In this document: piece after piece, positions 1 to 8,984 of the stretch
How the letters are laid out: every line of letters starts with the position of its first letter
Numbering within the stretch: position 1 is the first letter of the stretch
Assembly (NCBI GenBank): GCA_963815325.1
Contig: CAWFGG010000001.1
Coordinates: 186,001 to 250,000, forward strand
Source: JABDII01 sp963815325
GTDB taxonomy: Bacteria > Gemmatimonadota > Gemmatimonadetes > Gemmatimonadales > GWC2-71-9
Reading direction: 5' to 3'
Length of the DNA stretch: 64,000 nt
Notes under the pieces: model-generated
Told to the model about the DNA's origin: nothing
The model's input: only the letters and a program-made list of their open reading frames with translations
Database searches by the model: none
Made by a program: the position numbers and the translations under genes

Positions 1-1022
1 CCGAATGCCGGGACCGTTCCCGACACACCTGGGACCACCAGGTATTCCTCCCGGTACATGCGGATCAGTTCGAACAGGTAGGACAGCGCCAGCGGGCCAA
101 TCAGGATGCCGAGCAAGCCGAAGAACCGCACGCCGGCAAAAGCGCCGATCAGGGTGATCAACGGGTGAATATTGGCCCATCGGCGGTAGATGAGCGGCCG
201 CAGAATGTTGTCGATGTTGCCCACCAGCACGAGACCCCAGAGGCCCAAGAACACCGCGCCGCCGATCCGCTGCTCGATGACCAGCGCCACCGTGCCGGGG
301 ACCCAGACCAACCCGCTCCCGACTACCGGGAGGATTGAAAGCACGGCCGTGACCACGCCCCAAAAGAACGCGTTGGACAGCCCGCTCCACCAGAATCCGA
401 GTCCGACCAGCGTTCCCTGCACCGCGGCGATCAGCCCGGTACCGATGAGGGTTGAGTTGGTTACGTCGCGAAACCGAAGCCGGAGCCGCTCCGCGCTGTC
501 TGAGGAAAACGGGATATAGGGGCGGACGGCATCCCAGGTGACGTCGGGATACAACAAGAGATAGTAGAGACCGAACAGCGCGATCGTGAGGTTCAGTGTT
601 ACCCGCGTTGCTGTCCCGAGAAGACCGAGGGCGCTCCGTCCGATGAACGAGACAATCTGTTCGCCCGCCGCCGCAATCTGGGGCCCGACGTCGAACTGTC
701 CGATTCGCAGTTCCGACAAACGCGCGAGGAACGGGCTCCGGATCACGCCGCTGGCAATGCTCTGCGCCTCCGTCGCGACCAGTCCCACGAAGGACACGCC
801 GGGGCCGATGATGAGGACCACGGCCAGTGCCACCACCAGAGCCGCCGCCACCGATGGCTTGATGCGCGCGCCCAGCCATCGATGAAATGGCCGGAAAATG
901 ACGAACAGGACCGGAATCCCGATGAGCCCGGTGGCGAATGGGGCGAGCGCGAAGGCGAGCCCCACCCCGAGCAACATGATCAGGAGGGCGGCACGCTGAT
1001 GATTGGTATCGAGAAATGGCAT
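1..1022 (-). CDS. AI-2E family transporter (PF01594-like), 3' end cut by window edge
   Basis: Reading leftwards from an ATG at 1022, the frame stays open to base 1, giving about 340 residues of a polytopic inner-membrane protein. It starts MPFLDTNHQRAALL and then shows several long hydrophobic segments, a soluble middle part, and the C-terminal glycine-rich helices typical of the AI-2E/PerM permease family. Known members export autoinducer-2 or act as ion antiporters, so the substrate here cannot be named. Family proteins are about 350 residues, so only the last few codons are missing. The divergent neighbour is an OmpA-like gene; no operon partner is visible. The family is fairly sure, the function is not. 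Confidence 0.8.
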   Translation of the reverse strand, partial: MPFLDTNHQRAALLIMLLGVGLAFALAPFATGLIGIPVLFVIFRPFHRWLGARIKPSVAAALVVALAVVLIIGPGVSFVGLVATEAQSIASGVIRSPFLARLSELRIGQFDVGPQIAAAGEQIVSFIGRSALGLLGTATRVTLNLTIALFGLYYLLLYPDVTWDAVRPYIPFSSDSAERLRLRFRDVTNSTLIGTGLIAAVQGTLVGLGFWWSGLSNAFFWGVVTAVLSILPVVGSGLVWVPGTVALVIEQRIGGAVFLGLWGLVLVGNIDNILRPLIYRRWANIHPLITLIGAFAGVRFFGLLGILIGPLALSYLFELIRMYREEYLVVPGVSGTVPAF

Positions 1023-1521
1023 CGGGCCGTCGAAAACGGAGTTGAGGCGCCCTCGTCCTTTTCGGCAGGCGCCCGAAGCTGTACGTCCTCCGCCCCTCGA
1101 GCGTGCCAGTGGGCCGCGCTGTGCTTAGGCCCGGCCTGGCCGGCCGTGTCCGCCAAAGGAGGCGGCTCCATATATAGCAGCCGCACAGCAAGAATGCAGG
1201 CGACCGGGGCCCGTCGCAATATGAAACTTTTGGCCGCCCGATGCGCCGGGAGCCTGACAGATTCACCGTCACCCAGCAACGAGCTTGGAGGTGTGGCATG
1301 AGGCCGGATGGACGGCTCATCATGATCGTTACAGCCCTGGGGTTCGGGGCTCAGGGCTGCGTGCCGCGATCGCCGGCGTCTAGTCGGCCCCCTGTCTAAA
1401 ATGTAGACGGCAAGACCTGGGATAGTGCCAATCGGTGCAATCCGTAATATCTTCATTACCCTTTGCGGGATCCACCTGTGGGGCTGTTTTCTTCTTTCCC
1501 TGATCCTTAATGGAGTGTGAC
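1023..1521. other. Divergent intergenic gap, no convincing gene
   Basis: About 500 bases lie between the divergent AI-2E transporter and OmpA genes. A minus-strand open frame (980-1456) overlaps the transporter start and has an arginine/proline-rich, low-complexity composition expected of chance frames in GC-rich DNA. A short dyad, GTCTA-N5-TAGAC, occurs near 1398-1412 and could be an operator, but nothing else supports that. Promoters for both flanking genes are expected here. Confidence 0.5.
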
Positions 1522-2901
1522 ATGAAAATCCTACTGGGCGCCGCTCTTGGACTAGCCGCCTGGTTCCTCCCTCAGGCCGCCGTCGCCCAAGGCGGCGGAA
1601 CGGTTGAACTGGGTGCGCTGGGCCAATACACGATCTTCGATCAGTCTCTCACGTTGGACGACGCCATCCTGGCCGGCGGGCGTATCGGTGTCTTCCTCAA
1701 GCCGAGTATCTCGCTCGAGGCTCAAGGCGCCTATGGCAAGACCGATTCGAAATCGGGGGTCGCCAGGGTCTCGTTCTTCCCCATTCACGGTCGGTTGCTC
1801 TTTCACGTTCCGCTGGCGAACCGGGTCCACTTCATAGTCGGACCAGGTTACGTCCACCACGAGTTTGGTGATGACCCAGCCTTCAAAGGATCGGAAGACG
1901 GCGTCAGCGGGCTCGGCGGGTTCCGCTTCGGGCTGAGCGACAAGGTGGCACTCCGAGTGGAAGGGATCGTCGACTACGTCCCCACGCCGGCAAACGCCGG
2001 CCCCGGAGTGGACGACGGCTGGACTTACGGCATTCAGGCCGGCATTTCCTTCCTCTTGGGCGGACACGCCCCCAAGGACAGCGACGGAGACGGGATCAAC
2101 GACCGGCTCGATCGCTGCCCCGGCACACCGATGGGCGACATGGTCGACCCCACCGGCTGTGCGATTCCCAAGGATCGGGACAAGGACGGCGTGCTGGACA
2201 CGGCCGACCGCTGCCCCAACACCGCGGCCGGCGTGCGGGTGGACGCCACCGGCTGCCCGGTGGACGCCGACGGCGACGGGGTTACCGATTCGGCTGACCG
2301 CTGCCCCAATACGGCACGTGGCGCGCAGGTGGACGCCCAGGGGTGCCCGCTGGCGACCGACGTCGACGGCGATGGCGTGGTGGATTCGGTAGATCGTTGC
2401 CCCAACTCACCACGCGGCGCCGTGGTCGACAGCGAGGGCTGCACCGTCCCGCAGGACACCGACGGGGACGGCGTCGATGACAGTCTCGATCGTTGCCCGG
2501 CAACGGCGGCCGGCACGCAAGTCGACGCGGTGGGCTGCCCGATTCTGTTCCGGGACCAACAGACGATACTGATTCTCGAAGGCGTCACGTTCGCGAGCGG
2601 CCGGGCCGACCTCACCCAGGCGGCACGAGCCATTCTGCTCACGGTGGCCCAGTCGTTGATCGGCAACCCCACCGTTCGGGTGGAAATCGCCGGACACACC
2701 GACATCACCGGATCGCGCGACGTGAACATGCGGCTGTCGCAGAGCCGCGCTGATGCCGTGCGGAACTTCCTCATCCGCAATGGCGTGGATGCGGAACGTC
2801 TGGTCGCGCGGGGCTATGGCCCCGATGAGGCGGTCGCGGACAACGCCACCGCCGCCGGGCGAGCGGAAAACCGTCGCGTGGAGTTGCGGCGGCAGAACTA
2901 A
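1522..2901 (+). CDS. OmpA-family outer-membrane protein with thrombospondin type 3 repeats
   Basis: The start is placed at the ATG at 1522 because GGAG (1513 onward) sits six bases before it; the in-frame ATG at 1510 has no ribosome site. A signal peptide (MKILLGAALGLAAWF, ending AVA-Q) is followed by about 150 residues resembling a beta-barrel. Next come about five Asp-rich calcium-binding repeats of the D-x-D-x-D-G-V type between residues about 180 and 335. The C-terminal OmpA peptidoglycan-binding domain has the signatures VEIAGHTDITGS and NRRVELRRQ. It probably anchors the outer membrane to peptidoglycan through a calcium-stiffened stalk. It is followed by a strong terminator, so it is likely monocistronic. 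Confidence 0.9.
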   Translation: MKILLGAALGLAAWFLPQAAVAQGGGTVELGALGQYTIFDQSLTLDDAILAGGRIGVFLKPSISLEAQGAYGKTDSKSGVARVSFFPIHGRLLFHVPLANRVHFIVGPGYVHHEFGDDPAFKGSEDGVSGLGGFRFGLSDKVALRVEGIVDYVPTPANAGPGVDDGWTYGIQAGISFLLGGHAPKDSDGDGINDRLDRCPGTPMGDMVDPTGCAIPKDRDKDGVLDTADRCPNTAAGVRVDATGCPVDADGDGVTDSADRCPNTARGAQVDAQGCPLATDVDGDGVVDSVDRCPNSPRGAVVDSEGCTVPQDTDGDGVDDSLDRCPATAAGTQVDAVGCPILFRDQQTILILEGVTFASGRADLTQAARAILLTVAQSLIGNPTVRVEIAGHTDITGSRDVNMRLSQSRADAVRNFLIRNGVDAERLVARGYGPDEAVADNATAAGRAENRRVELRRQN

Positions 2902-2913
2902 GCCATCACGGGG

Positions 2914-2949
2914 GAGTGGGCACGAGACCAACGTGCCCACTCACCTTTT
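2914..2949 (+). terminator. Rho-independent terminator after the OmpA/TSP3 gene
   Basis: GAGTGGGCACG (2914-2924) pairs perfectly over 11 bp with CGTGCCCACTC (2932-2942) around a 7-nt loop, and the stem is followed by ACCTTTT. It lies 13 bases past the stop codon. Confidence 0.85.
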
Positions 2950-2955
2950 CCCATC

Positions 2956-3759
2956 ATGCAGCACAATCCTCAGGCTTCGGTTCGAGGATTGGCCCGGGTG
3001 CGGAACCAGGCCCTCCTATGGGCCCGGGGCCGCTCCTGGGCTTGGCGGGCACTGATAGTGCTCTACGTAGCATATGCCGGGTTCCGCCACTTGGCCGATC
3101 CAGACTACCGGAGCATCTTCTCCGGCATCACCTTCGGGGTGCACGAACTCGGTCACCTCGTCTTCGCGTTCTTCGGCTCTTTCCTTGCCGTCGCCGGCGG
3201 TACCATCGCCCAGCTCGCGCTGCCGATCGCGGCCGGCGCGTTGCTCTGGAGCCACCGGGATTATTTCGGGGTTGCCGTGGCCGGCGGCTGGCTGTCGATG
3301 AGTCTCGCGGAGATGGCGGTGTACATGGCCGACGCCCGCGAGCAGTCCCTGACCTTGCTCGGATTTGGACCCGACCCCGAGCACGATTGGCACTACCTCT
3401 TGTCAGCGATGGGATTGTTGGAGCCGATCGCGGCCGGCGCGTTGCTCTGGAGCCACCGGGATTATTTCGGGGTTGCCGTGGCCGGCGGCTGGCTGTCGAT
3501 GAGTCTCGCGGAGATGGCGGTGTACATGGCCGACGCCCGCGAGCAGTCCCTGACCTTGCTCGGATTTGGACCCGACCCCGAGCACGATTGGCACTACCTC
3601 TTGTCAGCGATGGGATTGTTGGAGCAGGATCGAGCGCTGGCGGACCTGGCCCGCTTGGCCGCGCTCATTGTTCTGACCTCATCGCTGGTCGTGGGAGCCT
3701 GGCTCTGCGTGGCCATGGCCCAATCGCGTCGCACCGGTGAGGGGGCGCGGTCCGCGTAG
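2956..3759 (+). CDS. Membrane HExxH protein (M50-like) with an exact internal 67-residue duplication
   Basis: The frame encodes 267 residues with several hydrophobic segments. Near residues 55-65 is GVHELGHLVFAFFG, an HExxH motif inside a transmembrane segment, as in M50 intramembrane metallopeptidases. A second metal-ligand motif of the usual NPDG/LDG type is not obvious, so activity is uncertain. Residues about 90-156 (PIAAGALLW...MGLLE) are repeated without any change in residues about 157-223, because the DNA carries a perfect 201-bp tandem duplication. Removing one copy leaves about 200 residues, a more natural size for a compact membrane protein. The gene follows the OmpA terminator directly, so its own promoter may lie within or just past that hairpin. 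Confidence 0.6.
   Translation: MQHNPQASVRGLARVRNQALLWARGRSWAWRALIVLYVAYAGFRHLADPDYRSIFSGITFGVHELGHLVFAFFGSFLAVAGGTIAQLALPIAAGALLWSHRDYFGVAVAGGWLSMSLAEMAVYMADAREQSLTLLGFGPDPEHDWHYLLSAMGLLEPIAAGALLWSHRDYFGVAVAGGWLSMSLAEMAVYMADAREQSLTLLGFGPDPEHDWHYLLSAMGLLEQDRALADLARLAALIVLTSSLVVGAWLCVAMAQSRRTGEGARSA
3222..3625. repeat. Perfect 201-bp tandem duplication inside a coding region
   Basis: The copies at 3222-3422 and 3423-3623 are identical at every base, and two more matching bases follow the second. The unit is 201 bp (67 codons), so the frame is kept. The absence of any synonymous change points to a very recent event or an assembly duplication. Confidence 0.95.
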
Positions 3760-3818
3760 GGGCGCGCTTTCCCTCGCTCTCGCGAGTGGTATCGTTCCAC
3801 GACTCTCGATCTTTCGCT

Positions 3819-4130
3819 GTGAGCAATGAAGCCCGGCAGACCAGGATTTCGACGATCTCACGAAGCATCTCGCTGCCTTGAGGCAGCCACCGCCTGTACG
3901 CCAAGGAACCGGACGAAGCGCACGACACGACCCGCCGACTCGCCTCGGCCTTGGCCCGCGTGCCAGGTGGTTCCCTCGGATCAGCGGCCCGCGCGGTGGT
4001 CGCAGCGCCGGATGATCACGTGCAAGCGGCCCTTGACGGCTGATTGCACCCAACTGGAACAGGAGATCGAGCTCGTTTCCGCCCCACGCGGCGTCGTGCT
4101 CCTGGTCGAGGACGACGCTTCCTCGTCAAG
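3819..4130 (+). pseudogene. Broken 5' part of the regulator gene, spread over shifted frames
   Basis: Upstream of the response-regulator frame, protein-like stretches lie in successive frames. From a GTG at 3819 the frame reads MSNEARQ and hits TGA near 3877. The same frame then gives a plausible helical stretch (HRLYAKEPDEAHDTTRRLAS, near 3890-3950) up to TGA at 4041. Another frame gives QLEQEIELVSAPRGVVLLVEDD near 4055-4116. The last piece is the canonical first strand and acidic pocket of a receiver domain whose remainder continues in the frame of the next feature. Joined, they would form a helical (possibly Hpt-like) segment followed by a receiver. At least three single-base shifts are needed. 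Confidence 0.55.
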
Positions 4131-5324
4131 CTGTTCAGCCATACCCTGACCCCGAAAGGCTGGAAGGTGGCCGTCGCAGGAACCGCGGAGCAGGCCGAGG
4201 CGATCGCGCGAACGCAGAATCTCTCGGTGATCGTGCTCGACCTGGTCTTGCCGGACGCCGACGGGCGCAATCTCCTATTGCGTTTCAAGGAGGACCCACG
4301 CACCGCATACGTGCCGGTTCTCGTGGCATCTGCCCACGACGACTCGCATGTGCAGGCTGAATGTCTCGCACTCGGAGCATCCGACTTTCTCAAGAAGCCC
4401 GTCGATCCCAAGACACTGGTTGACTTGATCACCCGTCGAGCGGTCGTGGCGTCTGCAAGCGACTCGTCAGGGCAGGATCGCGGAGCCGCGATACAGCTGG
4501 CAGATGTTGCACAGCTCCGTGCGGCCTTCGGCACCGCCACGAAGACGCCGCGCACCTTGGCCATGATTGGTGTTGCCTCGTCACGACCAGGGACTGCTCC
4601 ACCAGCCGGCGCCAGTATCACGCAAGCGGTCGGACGAATCGGGGCAGCGATTGCCGAGGCCACTGGGGGCCAAGGGATAGTTGCACGCATCGGCGTTGAA
4701 GAGTTGGCCGCCCTCTTCTTGGACTGCAATACCGATGCAGCGACACGGCGACTGGAAGAGGTCCGGGATTCCATGACCCAGAGCATTGGGACTGAGCTCG
4801 ACCTAGCAGCCGGGATCACGCCGATCGCTGCCGGCATGGATCTGGATGAGGCCATGGACAAGGCCGGACGGCTGCTCTACCTCGCGCTCAAGTCCGCGGG
4901 CACGCGTATTCTCAGCGACTCCGCTGCCGTCCCACTTCCCACCGTCAGGATTCTGCTGGCGGAAGACGATGAATTGACGGCCAAGCTCTTGGTGTACCGC
5001 CTGACGCGTGAGCCGGGGTTCGAAGTGACGCATAGCCCCGATGGGTTGGACGCGCTGGCGGTAGCGGAGAAGGAACAGATCGATCTCGCCATTCTGGACA
5101 TCAACATGCCAGGCATCGACGGGTTCGACTTACTGTCTCGGCTGCGCGAGATCCCGCGGTATGCCAATCTGCCTGTCGCGATGCTCACCGCGCTTGGTAG
5201 CGAGCGTGATGTCGTCCGCGGGTTGGAGCTTGGCGCAAACGATTACATCGTGAAGCCTTTCTCGCCGACTGAGGTCATCGCCCGGGTTCGCCGTCTCTTG
5301 GGCCGCTCCCAGCGCGCCCGCTAA
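4044..5324 (+). CDS. Response regulator: REC - degenerate GGDEF - REC (5' end frameshifted)
   Basis: The usable frame begins near 4121; codons before that are out-of-frame translation. The first receiver keeps its phosphoacceptor Asp (VIVLDLVLPDADG) and Lys (FLKKPVDP). The middle 150 residues match a diguanylate-cyclase fold, with VARIGVEELAALFLD where GGDEF should be and DKAGRLLYLALKSAGTRI at its end, so the active site GGDEF has become GVEEL and cyclase activity is unlikely. The C-terminal receiver is complete: LLAEDD, LAILDINMPGIDGF, VKPF. The next gene starts immediately after the stop, and together with the HEAT-like and glycosyltransferase genes this suggests control of a surface polysaccharide. 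A one-base loss at about 4120 splits the LLVEDD motif from the rest. Confidence 0.75.
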   Translation: MHPTGTGDRARFRPTRRRAPGRGRRFLVKLFSHTLTPKGWKVAVAGTAEQAEAIARTQNLSVIVLDLVLPDADGRNLLLRFKEDPRTAYVPVLVASAHDDSHVQAECLALGASDFLKKPVDPKTLVDLITRRAVVASASDSSGQDRGAAIQLADVAQLRAAFGTATKTPRTLAMIGVASSRPGTAPPAGASITQAVGRIGAAIAEATGGQGIVARIGVEELAALFLDCNTDAATRRLEEVRDSMTQSIGTELDLAAGITPIAAGMDLDEAMDKAGRLLYLALKSAGTRILSDSAAVPLPTVRILLAEDDELTAKLLVYRLTREPGFEVTHSPDGLDALAVAEKEQIDLAILDINMPGIDGFDLLSRLREIPRYANLPVAMLTALGSERDVVRGLELGANDYIVKPFSPTEVIARVRRLLGRSQRAR

Positions 5325-6383
5325 ATGGACGGCGCATTTCCGTTTTCAGACCGTGGCCTCCAAGTCGTCGCCCTGGTCACGTTTCTCCTTCTCGCCTGCG
5401 CCGTCGCATTCACCCTCACCGCCGCATGGCTTCGGGCCGCCAATATCCGGGACGAGCGACGCTGGGCCCGACTGGAGAAGCTCTGGGAGCCCGTCATCTT
5501 GGCGGTTCTCACGGGCGAGACCGCCGAGAGCGAACTCCGAGCCCGGGTTCACCGTCGAGACCACAGTCGGTTCGCCACGTTTCTGCTCCGGTACGCCCGA
5601 CAGCTGAAAGGCGCCGAGCGAGACACGGTCTGAGACTCGCTGCGCCCTACCTCGACGAGATCGCGGTCGATTTGCGCCGGCGGAGTCCTGAAATTCGGGC
5701 TCGCGCTCTTCAGACCCTCGGCGAGCTGAGCGTCGCGGAGTACAGCCAGGAATTCTTGCGGCGCTGGACGACCGATCCCACCTCGTCGCCATGACGGCTG
5801 CGCAGGCTCTGGCACGGCATATGACCCAGCCTACGCCGATCGGTTGATCCAGGTGCTCGATCGCTTTCAACGCTGGAACATTGGACACCTCGCCGCGATC
5901 CTGGCGAGCCTGGGGCCGACGTCCTCGCCGATTCTCAGGAACGCGTTGGCGGACACGACCCGCCCTCCTCGCGTTCGCGCGGTCATGGCGCGGACCCTGA
6001 CCTCGCTGACGGATGTGGCCGCGGCCGACCTCGCCAGCCGAGATGCTCCAAGTCGGAGCACGACACGGACCTGGTCGTTGCGCGGTTGGGGTTGATCGAA
6101 AAGGTCGGGGGAGCGGAACAACTCTCCCGCGGTGCGCGAGCTGCTGCACTCCACAGACCAGGCAGTGCGGGCGCTCGCCGTGACCACGTTGGCTCGTATC
6201 GGCACCGCCGAAGACGTCGACTACATTCGGGCGGCGCTGGACGATGAGTCGAACTGGGTGCTCCTCCATGCCGTTCGAGGCCTGGAGGAAATGGGGGCTA
6301 CCAGTCTCCTGACCGAGATTGCCGGCTCCGAACACCAGGGCGCGATCGCAGCCCAGGAAGTGCTCTGGAGGGAGCAGGCATGA
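5325..6383 (+). pseudogene. Membrane-anchored HEAT-repeat-like protein, broken by about five frameshifts
   Basis: The ATG follows the regulator's stop directly. The first piece (5325-5633) has an N-terminal membrane helix (VVALVTFLLLACAVAFTLTA) and a basic helical segment. Further pieces in other frames follow: PYLDEIAVDLRRRSPEIRAR (about 5643-5700), ADRLIQVLDRFQRWNIGHLA (about 5835-5900), DTDLVVARLGLIEKVGGAEQ (about 6060-6125) and VRELLHSTDQAVRALAVTTL (6132-6383). Each is a helix pair typical of HEAT or PBS-lyase repeats and they are collinear, so this was one gene of about 350 codons. HEAT proteins next to family 2 glycosyltransferases are usually assembly partners. It overlaps the glycosyltransferase start by 4 nt (ATGA at 6380). 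Confidence 0.65.
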
Positions 6384-6443
6384 TACGCGAGGTCGGCTTG
6401 ATCTTCCTCGTCAGCATCAACGTCATCGTGCTCATGCTACTTC

Positions 6444-8984
6444 GTGGTACTGAATTCGACGTATCTGCTCACCAGCATCACCGCGTTTCGCTCGCTGCGG
6501 CGCTATTCCCGGCGGCTGAAGACGGTCAATGTCGTTCAACTCATCCGCTCCGGCGCAGCGCTCCCTGTCACCCTCGTGGCTCCCGCGTATAACGAAGAGG
6601 CCACCTGTGTCGACGCAACCCGCGCCCTGCTCACGCTCGACTATCCCGAGTACGAGGTCGTGATTGTCAATGACGGATCGACCGATGCAACACTCGAGCG
6701 CCTCATCGAGGCCTTCGCCCTCGAGAAGGCCCCGCGATTTCCTTCCGCCGATCTCCCCACGGCACCGGTCCGAGCTACCTACCGCAGCCCGCACTACCGA
6801 AATCTGTGGGTGCTGGACAAGGAGAATGGCAAGAAGGCCGACGCGATCAATGCGGGACTCAACCTGGTCCGGACACCGCTCTTTTGCGTCATCGATTCCG
6901 ACAGCCTGCTCGAACCACAGGCCCTGATGCGGGTGAGCCGTCCCTTCCTGGAGGACGTGCGGACCATCGCCGCGGGCGGCATTATCCGCATCGCCAATGG
7001 TACGACTGTCGAAAAGGGGAGAGTCCAGGACGTGCGGCTGCCCCGGAATCTCTTGGCGCGCTTCCAGGTGCTCGAATACCTGCGCACCTTCCACTCGGGG
7101 CGGCTGGGCTGGGCGGAAATGAACGCCACCATGATCATCTCCGGCGCCTTCGGCCTGTTCCGACGCTCGGTGGTCGTGGAGGCCGGAGGCTTCGCCACCA
7201 ATACCGTCGGTGAGGACATGGAGCTCGTGGTGCGACTCCATCGGTATTGTCACGATAACGGCATGCCCTATCGTATCGTGTACATCCCGGATCCTGTGGC
7301 ATGGACCGAGTGTCCGGAGACCATCGGGGCGTTGGCTCGCCAACGCGATCGCTGGCAACGCGGCCTGGTCGACACGCTGACGCGACACCGAAGCATGTTG
7401 CTTCGACCTCGCTACGGGACCGTGGGCCTCCTCTCATTTCCCTATTTCTATTTCCTCGAAATGATCGGCCCGGTCATCGAGGGGGTGGGGTATCTCGCCT
7501 TTGCCGTGACTATCCTCCTCGGGCTCGCTTCCTGGCGATATGTCGCCGCGTTTCTCGCCCTCGCCATCGTTTTCGGTGTCGCCCTGTCGGTGGCCGCCCT
7601 CGGCTTGGAGGAACTCAGTTTCCGACGCTACAAGCGCACCGGCGACATGGTACGGCTCTTCTGGCTGGCCGTTGCTGAAAATTTTGGCTACCGCCAGCTC
7701 AATGCATGGTGGCGGATTCGAGGCATGTGGTCGGCCATGCGCGGCAAGACGGCGTGGGGCGAGCAAACGCGCAAGGGGTTCGATCGGCAGGCGTCTACCC
7801 GTGAGACACCCGCGCCGGCTGCCAGCAGCCTGGGCGCTTCCTCATCGCGGCCCTCACGATGGGATCTCCTCGTCATCGGGCTCCGAAGCCGAGTCGGTCG
7901 CCTTCCCCCGCTAGGCCCCCTGCTCGACCCGGTGCACGGCGTATGGGCCGTGGCGCGCACGGCTGTGCTGCCGAAGGACGCCACGGTTGCGATCCCCGGC
8001 CTCGATGGCCCGGTCGAGGTCCTCGTCGACTCGCGAGGAGTTCCACACGTCTTCGCCACCACCGAGACCGACGCGTATCGGGCCCAGGGTTACCTCGTCG
8101 CCCGCGACCGGTTGTTCCAGCTCGACCTCCAAACCCGTGCCACCGCCGGACGCCTGACCGAATGGGTGGGCGACGTGGCACTCCCCGCCGACCGTACCAT
8201 GCGGGCCCTCGGGCTCGCGGAATATGCCGACCGCGACTTCGCCAGTCTCGATTCGCTCAGTCCGGAAGCACGCGCGCTTCGCGCCTATGCCGAGGGTGTC
8301 AATGCATGGATCGACGCCATGCGCCCTGGAGACCTGCCGCTCGAATACCGCCTCCTCAATGTTCGGCCTGGTCGGTGGCGGCCGGAGCACACATTCTATT
8401 TACTCCAACGGATGAACTGGACGTTGTCGTTTGGGCAACTCAGCCTCAACAAGCAGCGGGTCGCGGCACAGGTTGGTGTGGCTGCCGCCAATGCCCTCTT
8501 ATCGGCCCATAGCCCTATTCAACAGCCGATCCAGCCCAACGGGCAGAACAGACCTCGCTTTGACTTCGGGCCGATCCCACCGCCCGACCTACCCGAGCAA
8601 TCCTCGACGGCCCCGGCCGCTCAAGCCGGAACTCCGCTCGACGCCGTCCTCGGCAGCAACAACTGGGCAGTGGCCCCCAACCGGACCGCACGGGGCTACG
8701 CAATCCTGGCAGGCGATCCGCACCTCGAACTCACGCTGCCATCGATTTGGTACGAGATCCACCTCGTGGTGCCGGGGATCCTTGAACGTGTACGGCGCAA
8801 CGATCCCCGGCGCACCGGGTGTTGTCATCGGGTTCAACCAAGACGTGGCGTGGAGCTTCACCAACACCGAGGCCGACGTCATGGACTACTATCGAGAGGC
8901 GGTCGACGATTCGGTCCGTCCGTCGGCCACCCTACTCGACGACGAGTGGCAACCCGTCTCCACACGGGTCGAGGAGTATCGTGA
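6444..8984 (+). CDS. Family 2 glycosyltransferase joined in frame to the N-terminal half of a penicillin acylase
   Basis: The natural start is probably the ATG at 6380 (MIREVGLIFLVSINVIVLM), connected by a frameshift near 6435 to YFVVLNSTYLL. The GT2 domain (residues about 35-430) has LVAPAYNEE, VIVNDGSTDAT, VIDSDS, GEDMELVVRLHRY and the QRDRW motif of processive synthases, then membrane helices and the terminal WGEQTRKGF. A Pro/Ala/Ser-rich linker (residues about 448-472) leads, with no stop codon, into a penicillin acylase/Ntn-hydrolase region: VPHVFATTETDAYRAQGY, then the nucleophile motif GSNNWAV near residue 737. A one-base insertion in GGGG at 8774-8777 shifts the frame, so the last residues before 8984 are artefactual. 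Either a true fusion or two genes joined by a lost stop. Confidence 0.75.
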   Translation: MVLNSTYLLTSITAFRSLRRYSRRLKTVNVVQLIRSGAALPVTLVAPAYNEEATCVDATRALLTLDYPEYEVVIVNDGSTDATLERLIEAFALEKAPRFPSADLPTAPVRATYRSPHYRNLWVLDKENGKKADAINAGLNLVRTPLFCVIDSDSLLEPQALMRVSRPFLEDVRTIAAGGIIRIANGTTVEKGRVQDVRLPRNLLARFQVLEYLRTFHSGRLGWAEMNATMIISGAFGLFRRSVVVEAGGFATNTVGEDMELVVRLHRYCHDNGMPYRIVYIPDPVAWTECPETIGALARQRDRWQRGLVDTLTRHRSMLLRPRYGTVGLLSFPYFYFLEMIGPVIEGVGYLAFAVTILLGLASWRYVAAFLALAIVFGVALSVAALGLEELSFRRYKRTGDMVRLFWLAVAENFGYRQLNAWWRIRGMWSAMRGKTAWGEQTRKGFDRQASTRETPAPAASSLGASSSRPSRWDLLVIGLRSRVGRLPPLGPLLDPVHGVWAVARTAVLPKDATVAIPGLDGPVEVLVDSRGVPHVFATTETDAYRAQGYLVARDRLFQLDLQTRATAGRLTEWVGDVALPADRTMRALGLAEYADRDFASLDSLSPEARALRAYAEGVNAWIDAMRPGDLPLEYRLLNVRPGRWRPEHTFYLLQRMNWTLSFGQLSLNKQRVAAQVGVAAANALLSAHSPIQQPIQPNGQNRPRFDFGPIPPPDLPEQSSTAPAAQAGTPLDAVLGSNNWAVAPNRTARGYAILAGDPHLELTLPSIWYEIHLVVPGILERVRRNDPRRTGCCHRVQPRRGVELHQHRGRRHGLLSRGGRRFGPSVGHPTRRRVATRLHTGRGVS

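Noticed and set aside
980..1456. Minus-strand open frame of 158 codons between the transporter and OmpA genes
   Set aside because: It overlaps the transporter start, is Arg/Pro/His-rich with no domain, and lacks a ribosome site.
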